Shown: positions 1-9,056 of the stretch, one piece after another
How positions within the stretch are numbered: the first letter of the stretch is position 1
Layout: each line of letters begins with the position of its first letter
Assembly: GCA_903913645.1 (NCBI GenBank)
Contig: CAIWMA010000276.1
Coordinates: 1 to 48,118, forward strand
Direction: 5' to 3'
Length of the DNA stretch: 48,118 nt
Origin: an uncultured Bacteroidales bacterium
Lineage (GTDB): Bacteria; Bacteroidota; Bacteroidia; Bacteroidales; UBA4417
Position numbers and translations under genes: made by a program
Notes under the pieces: generated by a model
The model's database searches: none
Seen by the model: the letters and a program-made list of their open reading frames with translations, nothing else
What the model was told of the DNA's origin: nothing

Positions 1-88
1 CCACCTCTTCCCATTCCGAACAGAGTAGTTAAGCCCGCCTGCGCAGATGGTACTGAATCAAATCGGGAGAGTATGTCGCCGCCGAATT
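1..88 (+). rRNA. rrf: 5S ribosomal RNA, 3' portion (5' end outside window)
   Basis: ccattccgaacagagtagttaagcccgcctgcgcagatggtactg...gggagagtatgtcgccgccgaa matches the conserved 5S 3' half; followed by a terminator. Confidence 0.9.
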
Positions 89-93
89 TTATT

Positions 94-129
94 AAAACCC
101 TGCTCCGAAAGGTAGCAGGGTTTTTTTTT
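94..129 (+). terminator. Rho-independent terminator of the rRNA operon
   Basis: CCCTGCT (98-104) / AGCAGGG (114-120) stem followed by T9. Confidence 0.9.
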
Positions 130-294
130 GACCCGATTTCTGGGGTAATTGTACAATACTCACTTTTTATACTAAATCGAAATTTCTAAATCCACAGGAT
201 AAGGTCCTAAAAAAAATCACTTGACTCTGTTAATTTATTATAAAGCGCTTGCAATGTAGCCATGGAGAATATTCTCCTTTGTCTTATTTTTAAG

Positions 295-302
295 TACTTT
301 TG
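295..302 (+). promoter_or_regulatory. Candidate Bacteroidota -7 element TACTTTTG upstream of the porin gene
   Basis: Matches TAnnTTTG 36 bp before the ATG; -33 element not clear. Confidence 0.35.
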
Positions 303-337
303 CAAATCAAACTGAATATCGCCAACCTTGCATACGA

Positions 338-2287
338 ATGAGCATGTTACGAATATATTTTATTTTTCTGTTTTCTGTTCTGATCGCTTTAAGTTCGTAT
401 GCACAGCGTTCGGAAGAAGACCAAACTCCTGGTGACGCGAATAACGAAGCATCTAAGAAAGATGTGCATAGTCCTGATTCAGTCTTTGTTAGTTATTTTT
501 CGTTGAATGATCAGGGCGCTTATACCAGGACTGCTGTTTCAAAGCCACTCTATCAGTTCCAGGAATATGATGTTGCAAAGCAAAATAACCAGTTTTATGC
601 TAACCTGGGAAATCCAGGTTCTGCATCTAGTCCGCTTCTTTTCAATCTGAAACATTCACCAAACTTTTTATTCAGGTCTGACACATATGAACCATACAGG
701 CTCAAGGATGATAGCATAAAAATTTATATTAGCGAAAGTCCGTTCTCACATGTCAGATACCATATGGGTCCAGGAAAAGAACAAAAACTGGATCTCAATT
801 TCTCGCAGCGAATAGGAAGTGGAATCTATCTCGGACTTAATGCGCGTTTTTCCAATGCACCTGGTATGTATCTGCGTCAGCGGGCTTTTAACGCAGGAAG
901 TACTTTTTATGCTGCTTTTTTATATCCGACTCAACGATATGGCGCTATTTTAACATATAGAACCGATAAAGGAATCAATTATGAAAACGGAGGTCTGACT
1001 GATGTTACAAAATTTACCCAGAATCTTGAGTCAAACAGGAAAGTAATTGAAGTTAACCTTTCGGATGCCATGAACCGTAGTAAGAATAACGGTTTTGTCC
1101 TGCAACAATACTTTAATATATTAAAATCAACAGTCACCCGTAAAATTGATACAACAACAATACTCGTACCCCGAAAGTTTGATGCCGGAAGAATTATCTA
1201 TACGATGCGATATAACCGGACAAGTACCGCATACGAAGACCTCTCTCCACCTTCAGATTTTTATACTTTTTACCCAAGCTATTTTTACGACACAGTTCCA
1301 ATTTTAGACTCTATCCGGATTTCCCATTTCGAGAATTGCTTTGTATATTCCAACGAAGTTCCTGACACACTGGGTAAAAGCTTTCCATTACAGTATTCAT
1401 TCGGTGTCAGGTTTCAGACCGATAAACTTCACCGCAGCACAAACATGCTTGACATATACAGACAGATGGTCCCATTTGGTATGCTTAAAGGTATTATCAG
1501 AAAAAAAACATTCTTCAAAGCCACCGGATTCCTTGTGCTTGGAGGATATAAAAGTGGTGACTACTCTTTAGACGGAAGTTTCTACCAGTTTTTTGGAAAG
1601 CAGAATCATAAAGCATATCTGAACGTTTCGAAAGGGATAATACATCCCGACTTTTATTTTACTAATTACTATACAGACTATTTCAAAACAAAATGGGATA
1701 ATTCTTTTGGTACACAGGATTATTTAAAAGGTGAATTTGGTGCAATTCTTAAAGGCTTCGACCTGAATGCATCCTATACCCGACTGACAAATTATGTTTA
1801 TCTGAATCAAGATATTCTGCCGCAACAATATCACAACGCACTTATTGTACTGGCAGGTCATGTGAGTAAAGAATTCAGGATAAAACACTGGATTACCACT
1901 GTATATGTTGCTGCTCAACAAATTACGCCTGATAGTATACTTCAGCTTCCTGCGCTTATAGGCAAGCTTTCCTTATGCTATGATGTGGTATTATTTAATA
2001 AAGCTCTTCATTCCCAGATTGGAATCAGCGGTTCGTATTACTCTCAATGGTATCAGGATGCCTATATGCCAGCTTTAGGTGCATTTTACAGACAAAACAA
2101 CTATTTATCAGGAAACTATCCTTACCTGGATGTATTTATTAATCTGAATATAAAAAGGGCCCGCCTTTTTGCAAAGTACGAGCACTTTAATTCAAGCCTG
2201 ATGGGCTATAACTATATGCTTGTTCCTGACTATCCCCAGGCTGATGCCGCTTTTAAGTTCGGCATATCGTGGTTGTTTTTTGACTAA
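338..2287 (+). CDS. Putative porin (Porin_10-like outer-membrane beta-barrel)
   Basis: 649-aa ORF with signal peptide (...LSSYAQ) and YQFQEYDVAKQNNQFYANLGNPGSASSPLLFN motif typical of Bacteroidota putative porins. Confidence 0.75.
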   Translation: MSMLRIYFIFLFSVLIALSSYAQRSEEDQTPGDANNEASKKDVHSPDSVFVSYFSLNDQGAYTRTAVSKPLYQFQEYDVAKQNNQFYANLGNPGSASSPLLFNLKHSPNFLFRSDTYEPYRLKDDSIKIYISESPFSHVRYHMGPGKEQKLDLNFSQRIGSGIYLGLNARFSNAPGMYLRQRAFNAGSTFYAAFLYPTQRYGAILTYRTDKGINYENGGLTDVTKFTQNLESNRKVIEVNLSDAMNRSKNNGFVLQQYFNILKSTVTRKIDTTTILVPRKFDAGRIIYTMRYNRTSTAYEDLSPPSDFYTFYPSYFYDTVPILDSIRISHFENCFVYSNEVPDTLGKSFPLQYSFGVRFQTDKLHRSTNMLDIYRQMVPFGMLKGIIRKKTFFKATGFLVLGGYKSGDYSLDGSFYQFFGKQNHKAYLNVSKGIIHPDFYFTNYYTDYFKTKWDNSFGTQDYLKGEFGAILKGFDLNASYTRLTNYVYLNQDILPQQYHNALIVLAGHVSKEFRIKHWITTVYVAAQQITPDSILQLPALIGKLSLCYDVVLFNKALHSQIGISGSYYSQWYQDAYMPALGAFYRQNNYLSGNYPYLDVFINLNIKRARLFAKYEHFNSSLMGYNYMLVPDYPQADAAFKFGISWLFFD

Positions 2288-3093
2288 CCGCGGGCTTGCT
2301 CCCGCTGACGCACAGCTTCAAAAACCAGCACAGCCGCCGAAGTAGATACATTCATTGAATCGGCAATACCTTTCATCGGAATAATAATCTGACTATCTGA
2401 TGTATAAAGCCATTCATTACTTAATCCTGTTGCTTCTGTTCCCATAACTATAGCAGTAGGTCCACAAAAATTCATATTGTGATAAACTAATGCTTTTTCG
2501 GTGAGTGCTGCAGCGTAGATTTTGATCTTATTAATTTTAAGCCATTCTATTGCATCTTTAGATGTGCACGTAACAACTTGTCTAGTAAAAATACATCCTA
2601 CAGCAGATCGGATTGCGTTTGGATTATAAATGTCAGTAAGAGGGTCACAAACTATAACGGCGTCAATTCCGGCAGCATCGGCAGTCCGCATAATGGCTCC
2701 AAGGTTTCCTGGTTTTTCAACAGACTCAAGAATCAGAATCAGTGGATTAACACTTAATTTCAAATCATTAAGTTTCAGATTTTGCTTTTCAGCAAGAGCT
2801 ACAAGGCCATCTGATCCTTCTCGGTAGGCAATTCGGGCAAATGCCTCTTTTCCTACTTCGAATACCAGCATTCCGATTTCAATATTCGAAAATTCCTTCA
2901 CCCTACACTGCTTGTCGATTTCGGGACAAACGTACAATTCCCTGATTTCAATTCCGGAAACCATCGCCCTGCTTATCTCACGGTATCCTTCAATAACAAA
3001 GAGGTTCTGAATATGTCGCTCTCGGCTGTTAGCCTGTAATTTAAGAATGTTCTTTATACGGGAATTTGCTGGGGAAATAATCGGATCAGTCAT
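2284..3093 (-). CDS. TrmH/SpoU-family RNA methyltransferase
   Basis: 269 aa; VIEGYREI, LESVEKPGNLGAIMRTADAAGID, IVMGTEATGLS, IIIPMKGIADSMNVSTSAAVLVFEA are SPOUT motifs; 3' end overlaps the porin stop by 4 bp (convergent). Confidence 0.9.
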   Translation of the reverse strand: MTDPIISPANSRIKNILKLQANSRERHIQNLFVIEGYREISRAMVSGIEIRELYVCPEIDKQCRVKEFSNIEIGMLVFEVGKEAFARIAYREGSDGLVALAEKQNLKLNDLKLSVNPLILILESVEKPGNLGAIMRTADAAGIDAVIVCDPLTDIYNPNAIRSAVGCIFTRQVVTCTSKDAIEWLKINKIKIYAAALTEKALVYHNMNFCGPTAIVMGTEATGLSNEWLYTSDSQIIIPMKGIADSMNVSTSAAVLVFEAVRQREQARG

Positions 3094-3112
3094 TGATTTT
3101 AATTATAAGTTT

Positions 3113-3120
3113 CAAAGGTA
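3113..3120 (-). promoter_or_regulatory. Candidate -7 element (TACCTTTG on minus strand) for the TrmH-family gene
   Basis: CAAAGGTA on plus strand, 20 bp upstream of the minus-strand ATG. Confidence 0.4.
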
Positions 3121-3153
3121 AAGATTTGCCGTATTGTTTGAGATTTTAAAACA

Positions 3154-3208
3154 AAACAATTCTAGCTGAAACACTATCTTCGTTGTTGAATATTACATAG
3201 AATTGTTT
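3154..3208. repeat. Split palindrome L: AAACAATTCTA-N33-TAGAATTGTTT
   Basis: 11-bp perfect inverted arms 3154-3164 / 3198-3208; related palindrome at 20513-20564. Confidence 0.85.
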
Positions 3209-3294
3209 CGGGAAGCTTTACTCATATTGATCGAAATCTATATTTATAAACGAATTAGTAAGTGTGGAGCAGCAAAGAAAATAAGTAAAAAGCG

Positions 3295-3302
3295 TATCTT
3301 TG
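3295..3302 (+). promoter_or_regulatory. Candidate -7 element TATCTTTG for the Gfo/Idh/MocA-gmd-fcl cluster
   Basis: TAnnTTTG consensus followed by GCA, 40 bp before the ATG at 3342. Confidence 0.5.
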
Positions 3303-3341
3303 CAGTAACAACAATATAAATAAATTAGTATAATCATAATT

Positions 3342-4256
3342 ATGTCAGATCACCCTTTGAATTTCGGGCTTATAGGCGCAGGCGGATACATCGCCCCCAG
3401 GCATATGAAAGCAATTAAGGAAACCGGGAATAAGCTCGTTGCTGCCCTCGACCGTTACGATGGGGTTGGTATTATGGACAGTTACTTCCCTGATGCAAAT
3501 TTCTTTACTGAACCTGAACGTTTCGACAGGCACCTTGATAAACTTCGCCGCAAAGGTCCTGGATTTAAAATAGACTATGTGAGTATTTGCTCGCCTAATT
3601 ACCTTCACGACGCTCATATGAGACTCGCTATGCGCAACGAAGCACATGCCATTTGTGAAAAGCCTTTGGTTCTCAACCCGTGGAATCTGGATGCGTTATC
3701 TGAACTTGAAGAGGAAACTGGAAAGCGGATTTTCACGATATTGCAACTGCGTCTTCATCCTGCAATTATTGCTTTACGCGAAAAAATAGCGAATGGTCCG
3801 GCAGGTAAGGTTTATGATGTGAAACTTAATTACATTACAAGCCGAGGGAAATGGTACCACATCTCCTGGAAAGGAGACCTGGCACATTCAGGAGGTATTG
3901 CCACCAATATTGGTATTCACTTTTTCGATATGCTTACCTGGATTTTTGGTGATGTGAATGAAAATGTCGTCAAATTACATGAAAGCGATCAGGCTGCAGG
4001 TTTCCTTAAACTTGATAAAGCTAAAGTCGACTGGCATCTGAGTATTAATGCAGATCATTTGCCGGCACAAGCTAAAGAACAGGGCAAACGTACCTATCGT
4101 TCCATAACCGTTGATGGTGAAGAGGTTGAATTCAGTGAAGGTTTCACTGATCTGCATACCCGGAGCTATGAACAAATACTGGCAGGAAATGGTTTTGGAC
4201 TTGAAGATGCGCGTAAAAGTATAATAATTGCGCAAGGTATCCGAAAACAGATTTAA
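3342..4256 (+). CDS. Gfo/Idh/MocA-family oxidoreductase (WbpB/WlbA-like nucleotide-sugar 3-dehydrogenase)
   Basis: 304 aa; NFGLIGAGGYIAPRHMKAIKETG Rossmann start, CSPNYLHDAHMRLAMRNEAHAICEKPL, LQLRLHP, HSGGIATNIGIHFFDML. Confidence 0.8.
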   Translation: MSDHPLNFGLIGAGGYIAPRHMKAIKETGNKLVAALDRYDGVGIMDSYFPDANFFTEPERFDRHLDKLRRKGPGFKIDYVSICSPNYLHDAHMRLAMRNEAHAICEKPLVLNPWNLDALSELEEETGKRIFTILQLRLHPAIIALREKIANGPAGKVYDVKLNYITSRGKWYHISWKGDLAHSGGIATNIGIHFFDMLTWIFGDVNENVVKLHESDQAAGFLKLDKAKVDWHLSINADHLPAQAKEQGKRTYRSITVDGEEVEFSEGFTDLHTRSYEQILAGNGFGLEDARKSIIIAQGIRKQI

Positions 4257-4345
4257 ATTCAATTGGCAGATTTATTCTTTATCCCGAATAATATATTTAT
4301 TTAGGATCAATTAATTAACAAGACATACCTTTTAATTTAAAGTAT

Positions 4346-5458
4346 ATGAAAACTGCTTTAATTACCGGCATAACAGGACAGGATGGAGCGTACCTGGCTG
4401 AATTTCTACTCAAAAAGGGGTATGAAGTTCATGGACTGAAACGCCGAAGTTCACTTTTTAACACCGATCGTATTGATCATTTATATCAGGATCCGCATGC
4501 GGAGAAAAGAAATTTCTTTCTTCACTATGGTGATATGACTGACTCGTCGAACTTAATACGCCTTGTGCAGGAAACACAACCTGACGAGGTATATAACCTG
4601 GCCGCCATGTCGCATGTGAAAGTAAGTTTCGATACATCGGAATATACTGCAAATGCAGATGGCATAGGTACGCTAAGACTTTTGGAAGCTATTAGGCTTT
4701 TGGGGATGACGAAAAAAACCCGTTTCTACCAGGCTTCTACCAGCGAACTTTATGGTTTGGTGCAGGAAGTTCCTCAAAGTGAACGTACGCCATTTTATCC
4801 ACGCAGTCCGTATGCTGTGGCAAAATTATATGCCTACTGGATTACTGTAAACTACCGTGAAGCTTATGATATGTTTGCCTGTAATGGAATTCTGTTCAAT
4901 CACGAATCACCTATCCGGGGCGAAACTTTTGTTACACGAAAAATAACGATGGCTGTTGCCCGCATCGCACTCGGTATGCAGCAAAATCTTTTCCTTGGAA
5001 ACCTTACTGCCAAGCGCGACTGGGGTCATGCCAAGGACTATGTTCGGGCAATGTATCTCATGCTACAACAAGATAGTCCTGAAGATTTTGTAATCGCAAC
5101 TGGTGTTACCACCATGGTGAAAGATTTCGTACAGCTGGCTTTTGCCGAAGCCGGTATCGAAGTTGAGTTTAATGGAGAAGGCCTGAACGAAAAAGGTGTA
5201 GTTGTTTCCTGTCGGAATAATGATCATATGATTGCCCCCGGAACCGTTGTTGTTCAGGTAGATCCTGCATATTTCAGACCTACAGAGGTTGATTTACTTC
5301 TCGGTGATCCTACAAAAGCCAATATGAAACTGGGATGGAAACCTGAACACAACCTGGCATCACTGGTTAAAGATATGATAGAAAATGATCTTAAGCTTGC
5401 CAGGAAAGAGAAATACCTCAAAGATGGGGGATTCCGGGTTATGAATTACTTTGAATAA
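4346..5458 (+). CDS. gmd: GDP-mannose 4,6-dehydratase
   Basis: 370 aa; [82 protein letters not shown]. Confidence 0.95.
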   Translation: MKTALITGITGQDGAYLAEFLLKKGYEVHGLKRRSSLFNTDRIDHLYQDPHAEKRNFFLHYGDMTDSSNLIRLVQETQPDEVYNLAAMSHVKVSFDTSEYTANADGIGTLRLLEAIRLLGMTKKTRFYQASTSELYGLVQEVPQSERTPFYPRSPYAVAKLYAYWITVNYREAYDMFACNGILFNHESPIRGETFVTRKITMAVARIALGMQQNLFLGNLTAKRDWGHAKDYVRAMYLMLQQDSPEDFVIATGVTTMVKDFVQLAFAEAGIEVEFNGEGLNEKGVVVSCRNNDHMIAPGTVVVQVDPAYFRPTEVDLLLGDPTKANMKLGWKPEHNLASLVKDMIENDLKLARKEKYLKDGGFRVMNYFE

Positions 5459-5475
5459 ATTCGCAGGAAATAAGG

Positions 5476-6561
5476 ATGAAAAAAGATTCCAAAATCTATA
5501 TAGCCGGCCATAAAGGACTGGTAGGAAGTGCTTTACTTAGGAACCTTCAGCAGAAAGGTTATAGCAATTTTGTGCTTCGCACTTTCGAGGAACTTGATCT
5601 GACAGACCAGGTTGCTGTTCATGAATTCTTTGCATCTGAAAAACCTGAGTATATTTTCCTGGCTGCAGCCAAAGTCGGTGGAATTATGGCCAATAATATT
5701 TACCGAGGGCAATTTATAGTCGAAAACCTTCAGATACAGAATAACATCATCCATAATGCCTGGGTGCACGGTGCAAAAAAACTGCTATTCCTTGGAAGTT
5801 CATGCATTTATCCAAAAAATGCGCCTCAGCCGATGAGGGAAGATTATTTGCTTACAGGCGAACTCGAATATACAAATGAACCTTATGCTATTGCTAAAAT
5901 TGCAGGCATAAAAGTCTGCGAAAGCTATAACCTGCAATACGGAACCAACTTTGTTTCTGTGATGCCTACCAACTTATATGGTCCAAACGACAACTTTCAC
6001 CTCAAGAATTCCCACGTACTTCCTGGGATGATGCGGAAAATGTACCTTGCCCATTGCCTGGAAACCAACAATATGGCAGCTATACGCCGCGATTTTGCGA
6101 AACTTGCAGTTGCCGGTGTAGCCGCAGATGCTCCTGAAGAATCAATTCTTGGGTTTTTATCCGAAATTGGTATTGACAGAGACAACCAAGGGAAAGTACG
6201 TATTGGCTTATGGGGAACAGGCACTCCTTTACGCGAGTTTCTGCATGTAACTGATATGGCTGACGCTTGTGTTCATGTGATGGTAAACGTTGATTTTGAA
6301 GATCTCAAACCTGCCGACTCTGCCGAAATCCGTAATACACATATTAATATTGGCTCAGGTAAAGAAGTTACAATCCGACAGCTAGCCGAACTGATACAAA
6401 AGGTCACAGGTTTTGCTGGTGAAATACATTTTGATACATCAAAACCAGACGGAACAATGCGAAAGCTTCTGGATGTGAGCAAGCTAGATAAGTTGGGATG
6501 GAAATGCAAGATTGAACTTGAAGAAGGAGTAAGAAAAGTATTTGAAGAATATCTGAAGTAA
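5476..6561 (+). CDS. fcl: GDP-L-fucose synthase
   Basis: 361 aa; [93 protein letters not shown]. Confidence 0.95.
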   Translation: MKKDSKIYIAGHKGLVGSALLRNLQQKGYSNFVLRTFEELDLTDQVAVHEFFASEKPEYIFLAAAKVGGIMANNIYRGQFIVENLQIQNNIIHNAWVHGAKKLLFLGSSCIYPKNAPQPMREDYLLTGELEYTNEPYAIAKIAGIKVCESYNLQYGTNFVSVMPTNLYGPNDNFHLKNSHVLPGMMRKMYLAHCLETNNMAAIRRDFAKLAVAGVAADAPEESILGFLSEIGIDRDNQGKVRIGLWGTGTPLREFLHVTDMADACVHVMVNVDFEDLKPADSAEIRNTHINIGSGKEVTIRQLAELIQKVTGFAGEIHFDTSKPDGTMRKLLDVSKLDKLGWKCKIELEEGVRKVFEEYLK

Positions 6562-6664
6562 AGTATTTTCATTAAAAATAAAATAGCCTGAAAGCAATCC
6601 TAAAATCAGTGTAAATCATTTAAATGTCTCTGTCGATCAGTTTTTAGATAGTATTTATTAAAAG

Positions 6665-6672
6665 TATCTTTG
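6665..6672 (+). promoter_or_regulatory. Candidate -7 element TATCTTTG upstream of the UpxY-like gene
   Basis: TAnnTTTG followed by GCA; T-rich -33 region at about 6641; 24 bp before the ATG. Confidence 0.55.
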
Positions 6673-6695
6673 CACTGAAATAAGTTAATTCCTTT

Positions 6696-7208
6696 ATGAT
6701 CACAAAAAATCCTGACGAACCCCGCTGGTATGCAGCATATACAAAGTCGCGTTCCGAGAAAAAGGTACTTTCAAGGCTTACAGAAACAGGTTTCGAAGCA
6801 TATCTCCCCATTCGCCGTAAGAGACATCAATGGAGCGACCGGCTGAAATGGGTTGAAGAACCCCTGATCAGGTCTTATATTTTTATTCATGTAAATGAGC
6901 GCGATTATTACAACGCCATAAATACTCCGGGATTGGTTTGCTATGTTACCTTCGAAGGAAAGGCCGCTCCCATCCCCGACAGACAGATTGACATGTTAAA
7001 AATGTTGCTCAACGAAGGCGCTGAAATTGAAGTGAGTAACGAACGATTTGCAGCGGGACAAAAAATCATAGTTGTTTCAGGAACTTTAGTTGGGATGCAA
7101 GGAGAAATGGTTGAATACCGTGGCAGGAAGAAAGTACTTGTACGCCTGGGTACAACAGGTACTAATATACTAGTTACTGTGAGCCTTGATATAATAGAAA
7201 AAGAGTAG
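6696..7208 (+). CDS. UpxY-family transcription antiterminator (NusG-like, NGN + KOW)
   Basis: 170 aa; RWYAAYTKSRSEKKVLSRLTETGFEAYLPIRRKRHQWSDRLKWVEEPLIRSYIFIHV and C-terminal GTLVGMQGEMVEYRGRKKVLVRL KOW. Confidence 0.9.
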   Translation: MITKNPDEPRWYAAYTKSRSEKKVLSRLTETGFEAYLPIRRKRHQWSDRLKWVEEPLIRSYIFIHVNERDYYNAINTPGLVCYVTFEGKAAPIPDRQIDMLKMLLNEGAEIEVSNERFAAGQKIIVVSGTLVGMQGEMVEYRGRKKVLVRLGTTGTNILVTVSLDIIEKE

Positions 7209-7591
7209 CAAATTAATGTTCCAAGATATAAATCAAGGTCAAAAATTTAATGATCACTTTCTATTACTTAATTCAAGTAAAGAAAAATTACGTTCAAACT
7301 GAAATAAATGCATGCCATTAATTAAACAGTGACTATTGGCGGCAAGGTCAATAAATGTAATGGTTGAAAAGCATATTGCAACAGCAGCCAACTATTCAGA
7401 TGAATAATTTGATTAAGCGGTATCAAACAACGAATCTATTTCCCTCTTAATCGATGACGGAGATTAAATCAGTTGCAAATTAAGTTCGATTCACCAGTGA
7501 ATTACTAATTTTTTTTCCTATTATTGTGGATAGAATACACAAATTGATTTTACAAAAAGAAAACAGAATTTAGCGCATTTAACTTTAATTT

Positions 7592-8872
7592 ATGAAATCT
7601 TACAAAATATCAATGATCGGCCTGGGATATGTTGGGCTGCCACTTGCAGTTGAATTTGCGAAACATTATCCTGTAATAGGTTTTGATATCAACCAGGGTC
7701 GCATTGCTGGTATTAACCAGGGACACGACAGTACTCTTGAGGTTGAAGATGATAACCTTAAAAGTGTGCTTTCCACTAACCAACCCAAGGGAAATGGCCT
7801 TTATCTTACTAGCAATCTCGACGAAATCCGGGATTGTAATGTTTATATTGTTACAGTACCAACACCTGTAGATAAAAATAATCGCCCTGACCTTACACCA
7901 CTCGTAAAAGCCAGCGAAAGTATTGGTAAAGTAATTAAAAAGGGGGATATCGTTATATATGAATCTACTGTTTACCCTGGCTGTACCGAGGAAGACTGTG
8001 TTCCTGTTATCGAAAAGGCATCGGGAATGAAGATGAATGTTGATTTTTTTGCAGGTTATTCTCCAGAGCGTATAAATCCGGGTGATAAAGAACACACCGT
8101 CACAACCATTCATAAAATCACATCTGGTTCCACACCGGAAATAGCAGAAGAAGTCGATCAGCTTTATAAAAAAGTAATTAAAGCGGGTACCCACAAAGCA
8201 CCTTCAATCAAGGTAGCCGAAACGGCTAAAGTTATTGAGAACTCTCAGCGGGATATCAATATAGCTTTCGTAAACGAACTGGCACGTATCTGTGCTCACA
8301 TGAATCTTGATACCCGTGCTGTACTGGATGCTGCAGGAACAAAATGGAATTTTTTGAAATTTTCTCCGGGACTTGTAGGAGGGCACTGCATTGGGGTAGA
8401 TCCCTATTATATGGCACAAAAAGCACAGGAAGTTGGTTACCATCCCGAAATTATCCTGGCTGGCCGTCGCATGAACGATGGCATGGGTGCCTGGATTGCT
8501 GCCCAGGTAGTTAAACTTATGATCCGGAAGGATGTGGTTATTAAAAACTCCCGCGTTCTGATATTGGGAATCACCTTTAAGGAAAACTGTCCTGATATCC
8601 GTAATACTAAGGTAGTTGATGTTGTTAAAGAATTGGAACAGTTTGGTTGTATGGTTGATATTTACGATCCCTGGGCTAATGCAGGTGAAGTGAAGCATGA
8701 ATATGGCAGAGAAATTATTTCTTCATATGTAATGAACGATTACGATGCCATAGTGCTTGCTGTAGCGCATAACGAGTTTAAATCGCTCGACTTCAGCCTG
8801 CGTAACGACAAGACTGTACTGTATGATATAAAATCAATACTTCCGGTTGGAGTTGTTGATGGAAGGTTGTAG
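7592..8872 (+). CDS. Nucleotide-sugar dehydrogenase (UDP-N-acetyl-hexosamine dehydrogenase, WbpO/TviB-like)
   Basis: 426 aa; ISMIGLGYVGLPLAVEFAKHYPVIGFDIN, GYSPERINPGDKEHT, PGLVGGHCIGVDPYYMAQKAQEVGYHPEIILAGR, LGITFKENCPDIRNTK. Confidence 0.92.
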   Translation: MKSYKISMIGLGYVGLPLAVEFAKHYPVIGFDINQGRIAGINQGHDSTLEVEDDNLKSVLSTNQPKGNGLYLTSNLDEIRDCNVYIVTVPTPVDKNNRPDLTPLVKASESIGKVIKKGDIVIYESTVYPGCTEEDCVPVIEKASGMKMNVDFFAGYSPERINPGDKEHTVTTIHKITSGSTPEIAEEVDQLYKKVIKAGTHKAPSIKVAETAKVIENSQRDINIAFVNELARICAHMNLDTRAVLDAAGTKWNFLKFSPGLVGGHCIGVDPYYMAQKAQEVGYHPEIILAGRRMNDGMGAWIAAQVVKLMIRKDVVIKNSRVLILGITFKENCPDIRNTKVVDVVKELEQFGCMVDIYDPWANAGEVKHEYGREIISSYVMNDYDAIVLAVAHNEFKSLDFSLRNDKTVLYDIKSILPVGVVDGRL

Positions 8873-9056
8873 GCAATTATAATGAAGGTTCAACAAATTT
8901 CTTTTGACTTAATTTAACCATTATTTTTAGAAATAATTGTGTCTACTAACTACAATCTAAAAGAAGTTTTCCGCATTTACTTTGTAACAACCCAAAGAAA
9001 CAGGTAGGATTTTTTGACTCCGAAAAGCTTATCGGAAAATCAATACTCTTTAAAAA

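Noticed and set aside
1341-1921. Nested ORFs in the porin gene (76 aa plus, 65 aa minus)
   Set aside because: Overlap a well-supported long CDS in other frames without independent evidence.
5997-6572. Minus-strand ORFs over fcl (75 and 99 aa)
   Set aside because: Antisense to well-supported fcl; no supporting signals.
7610-8698. Antisense ORFs of 194 and 164 aa opposite the UDP-sugar dehydrogenase
   Set aside because: Long antisense frames over a strongly conserved gene; peptides look non-natural (Cys/Ile/Phe-rich) and lack promoter signals.
8975-9056. Possible bidirectional terminator (tccga-aaagctta-tcgga) between the dehydrogenase and the adhesin
   Set aside because: Only a 5-bp core stem with AT-rich flanks; too weak to list as a feature.
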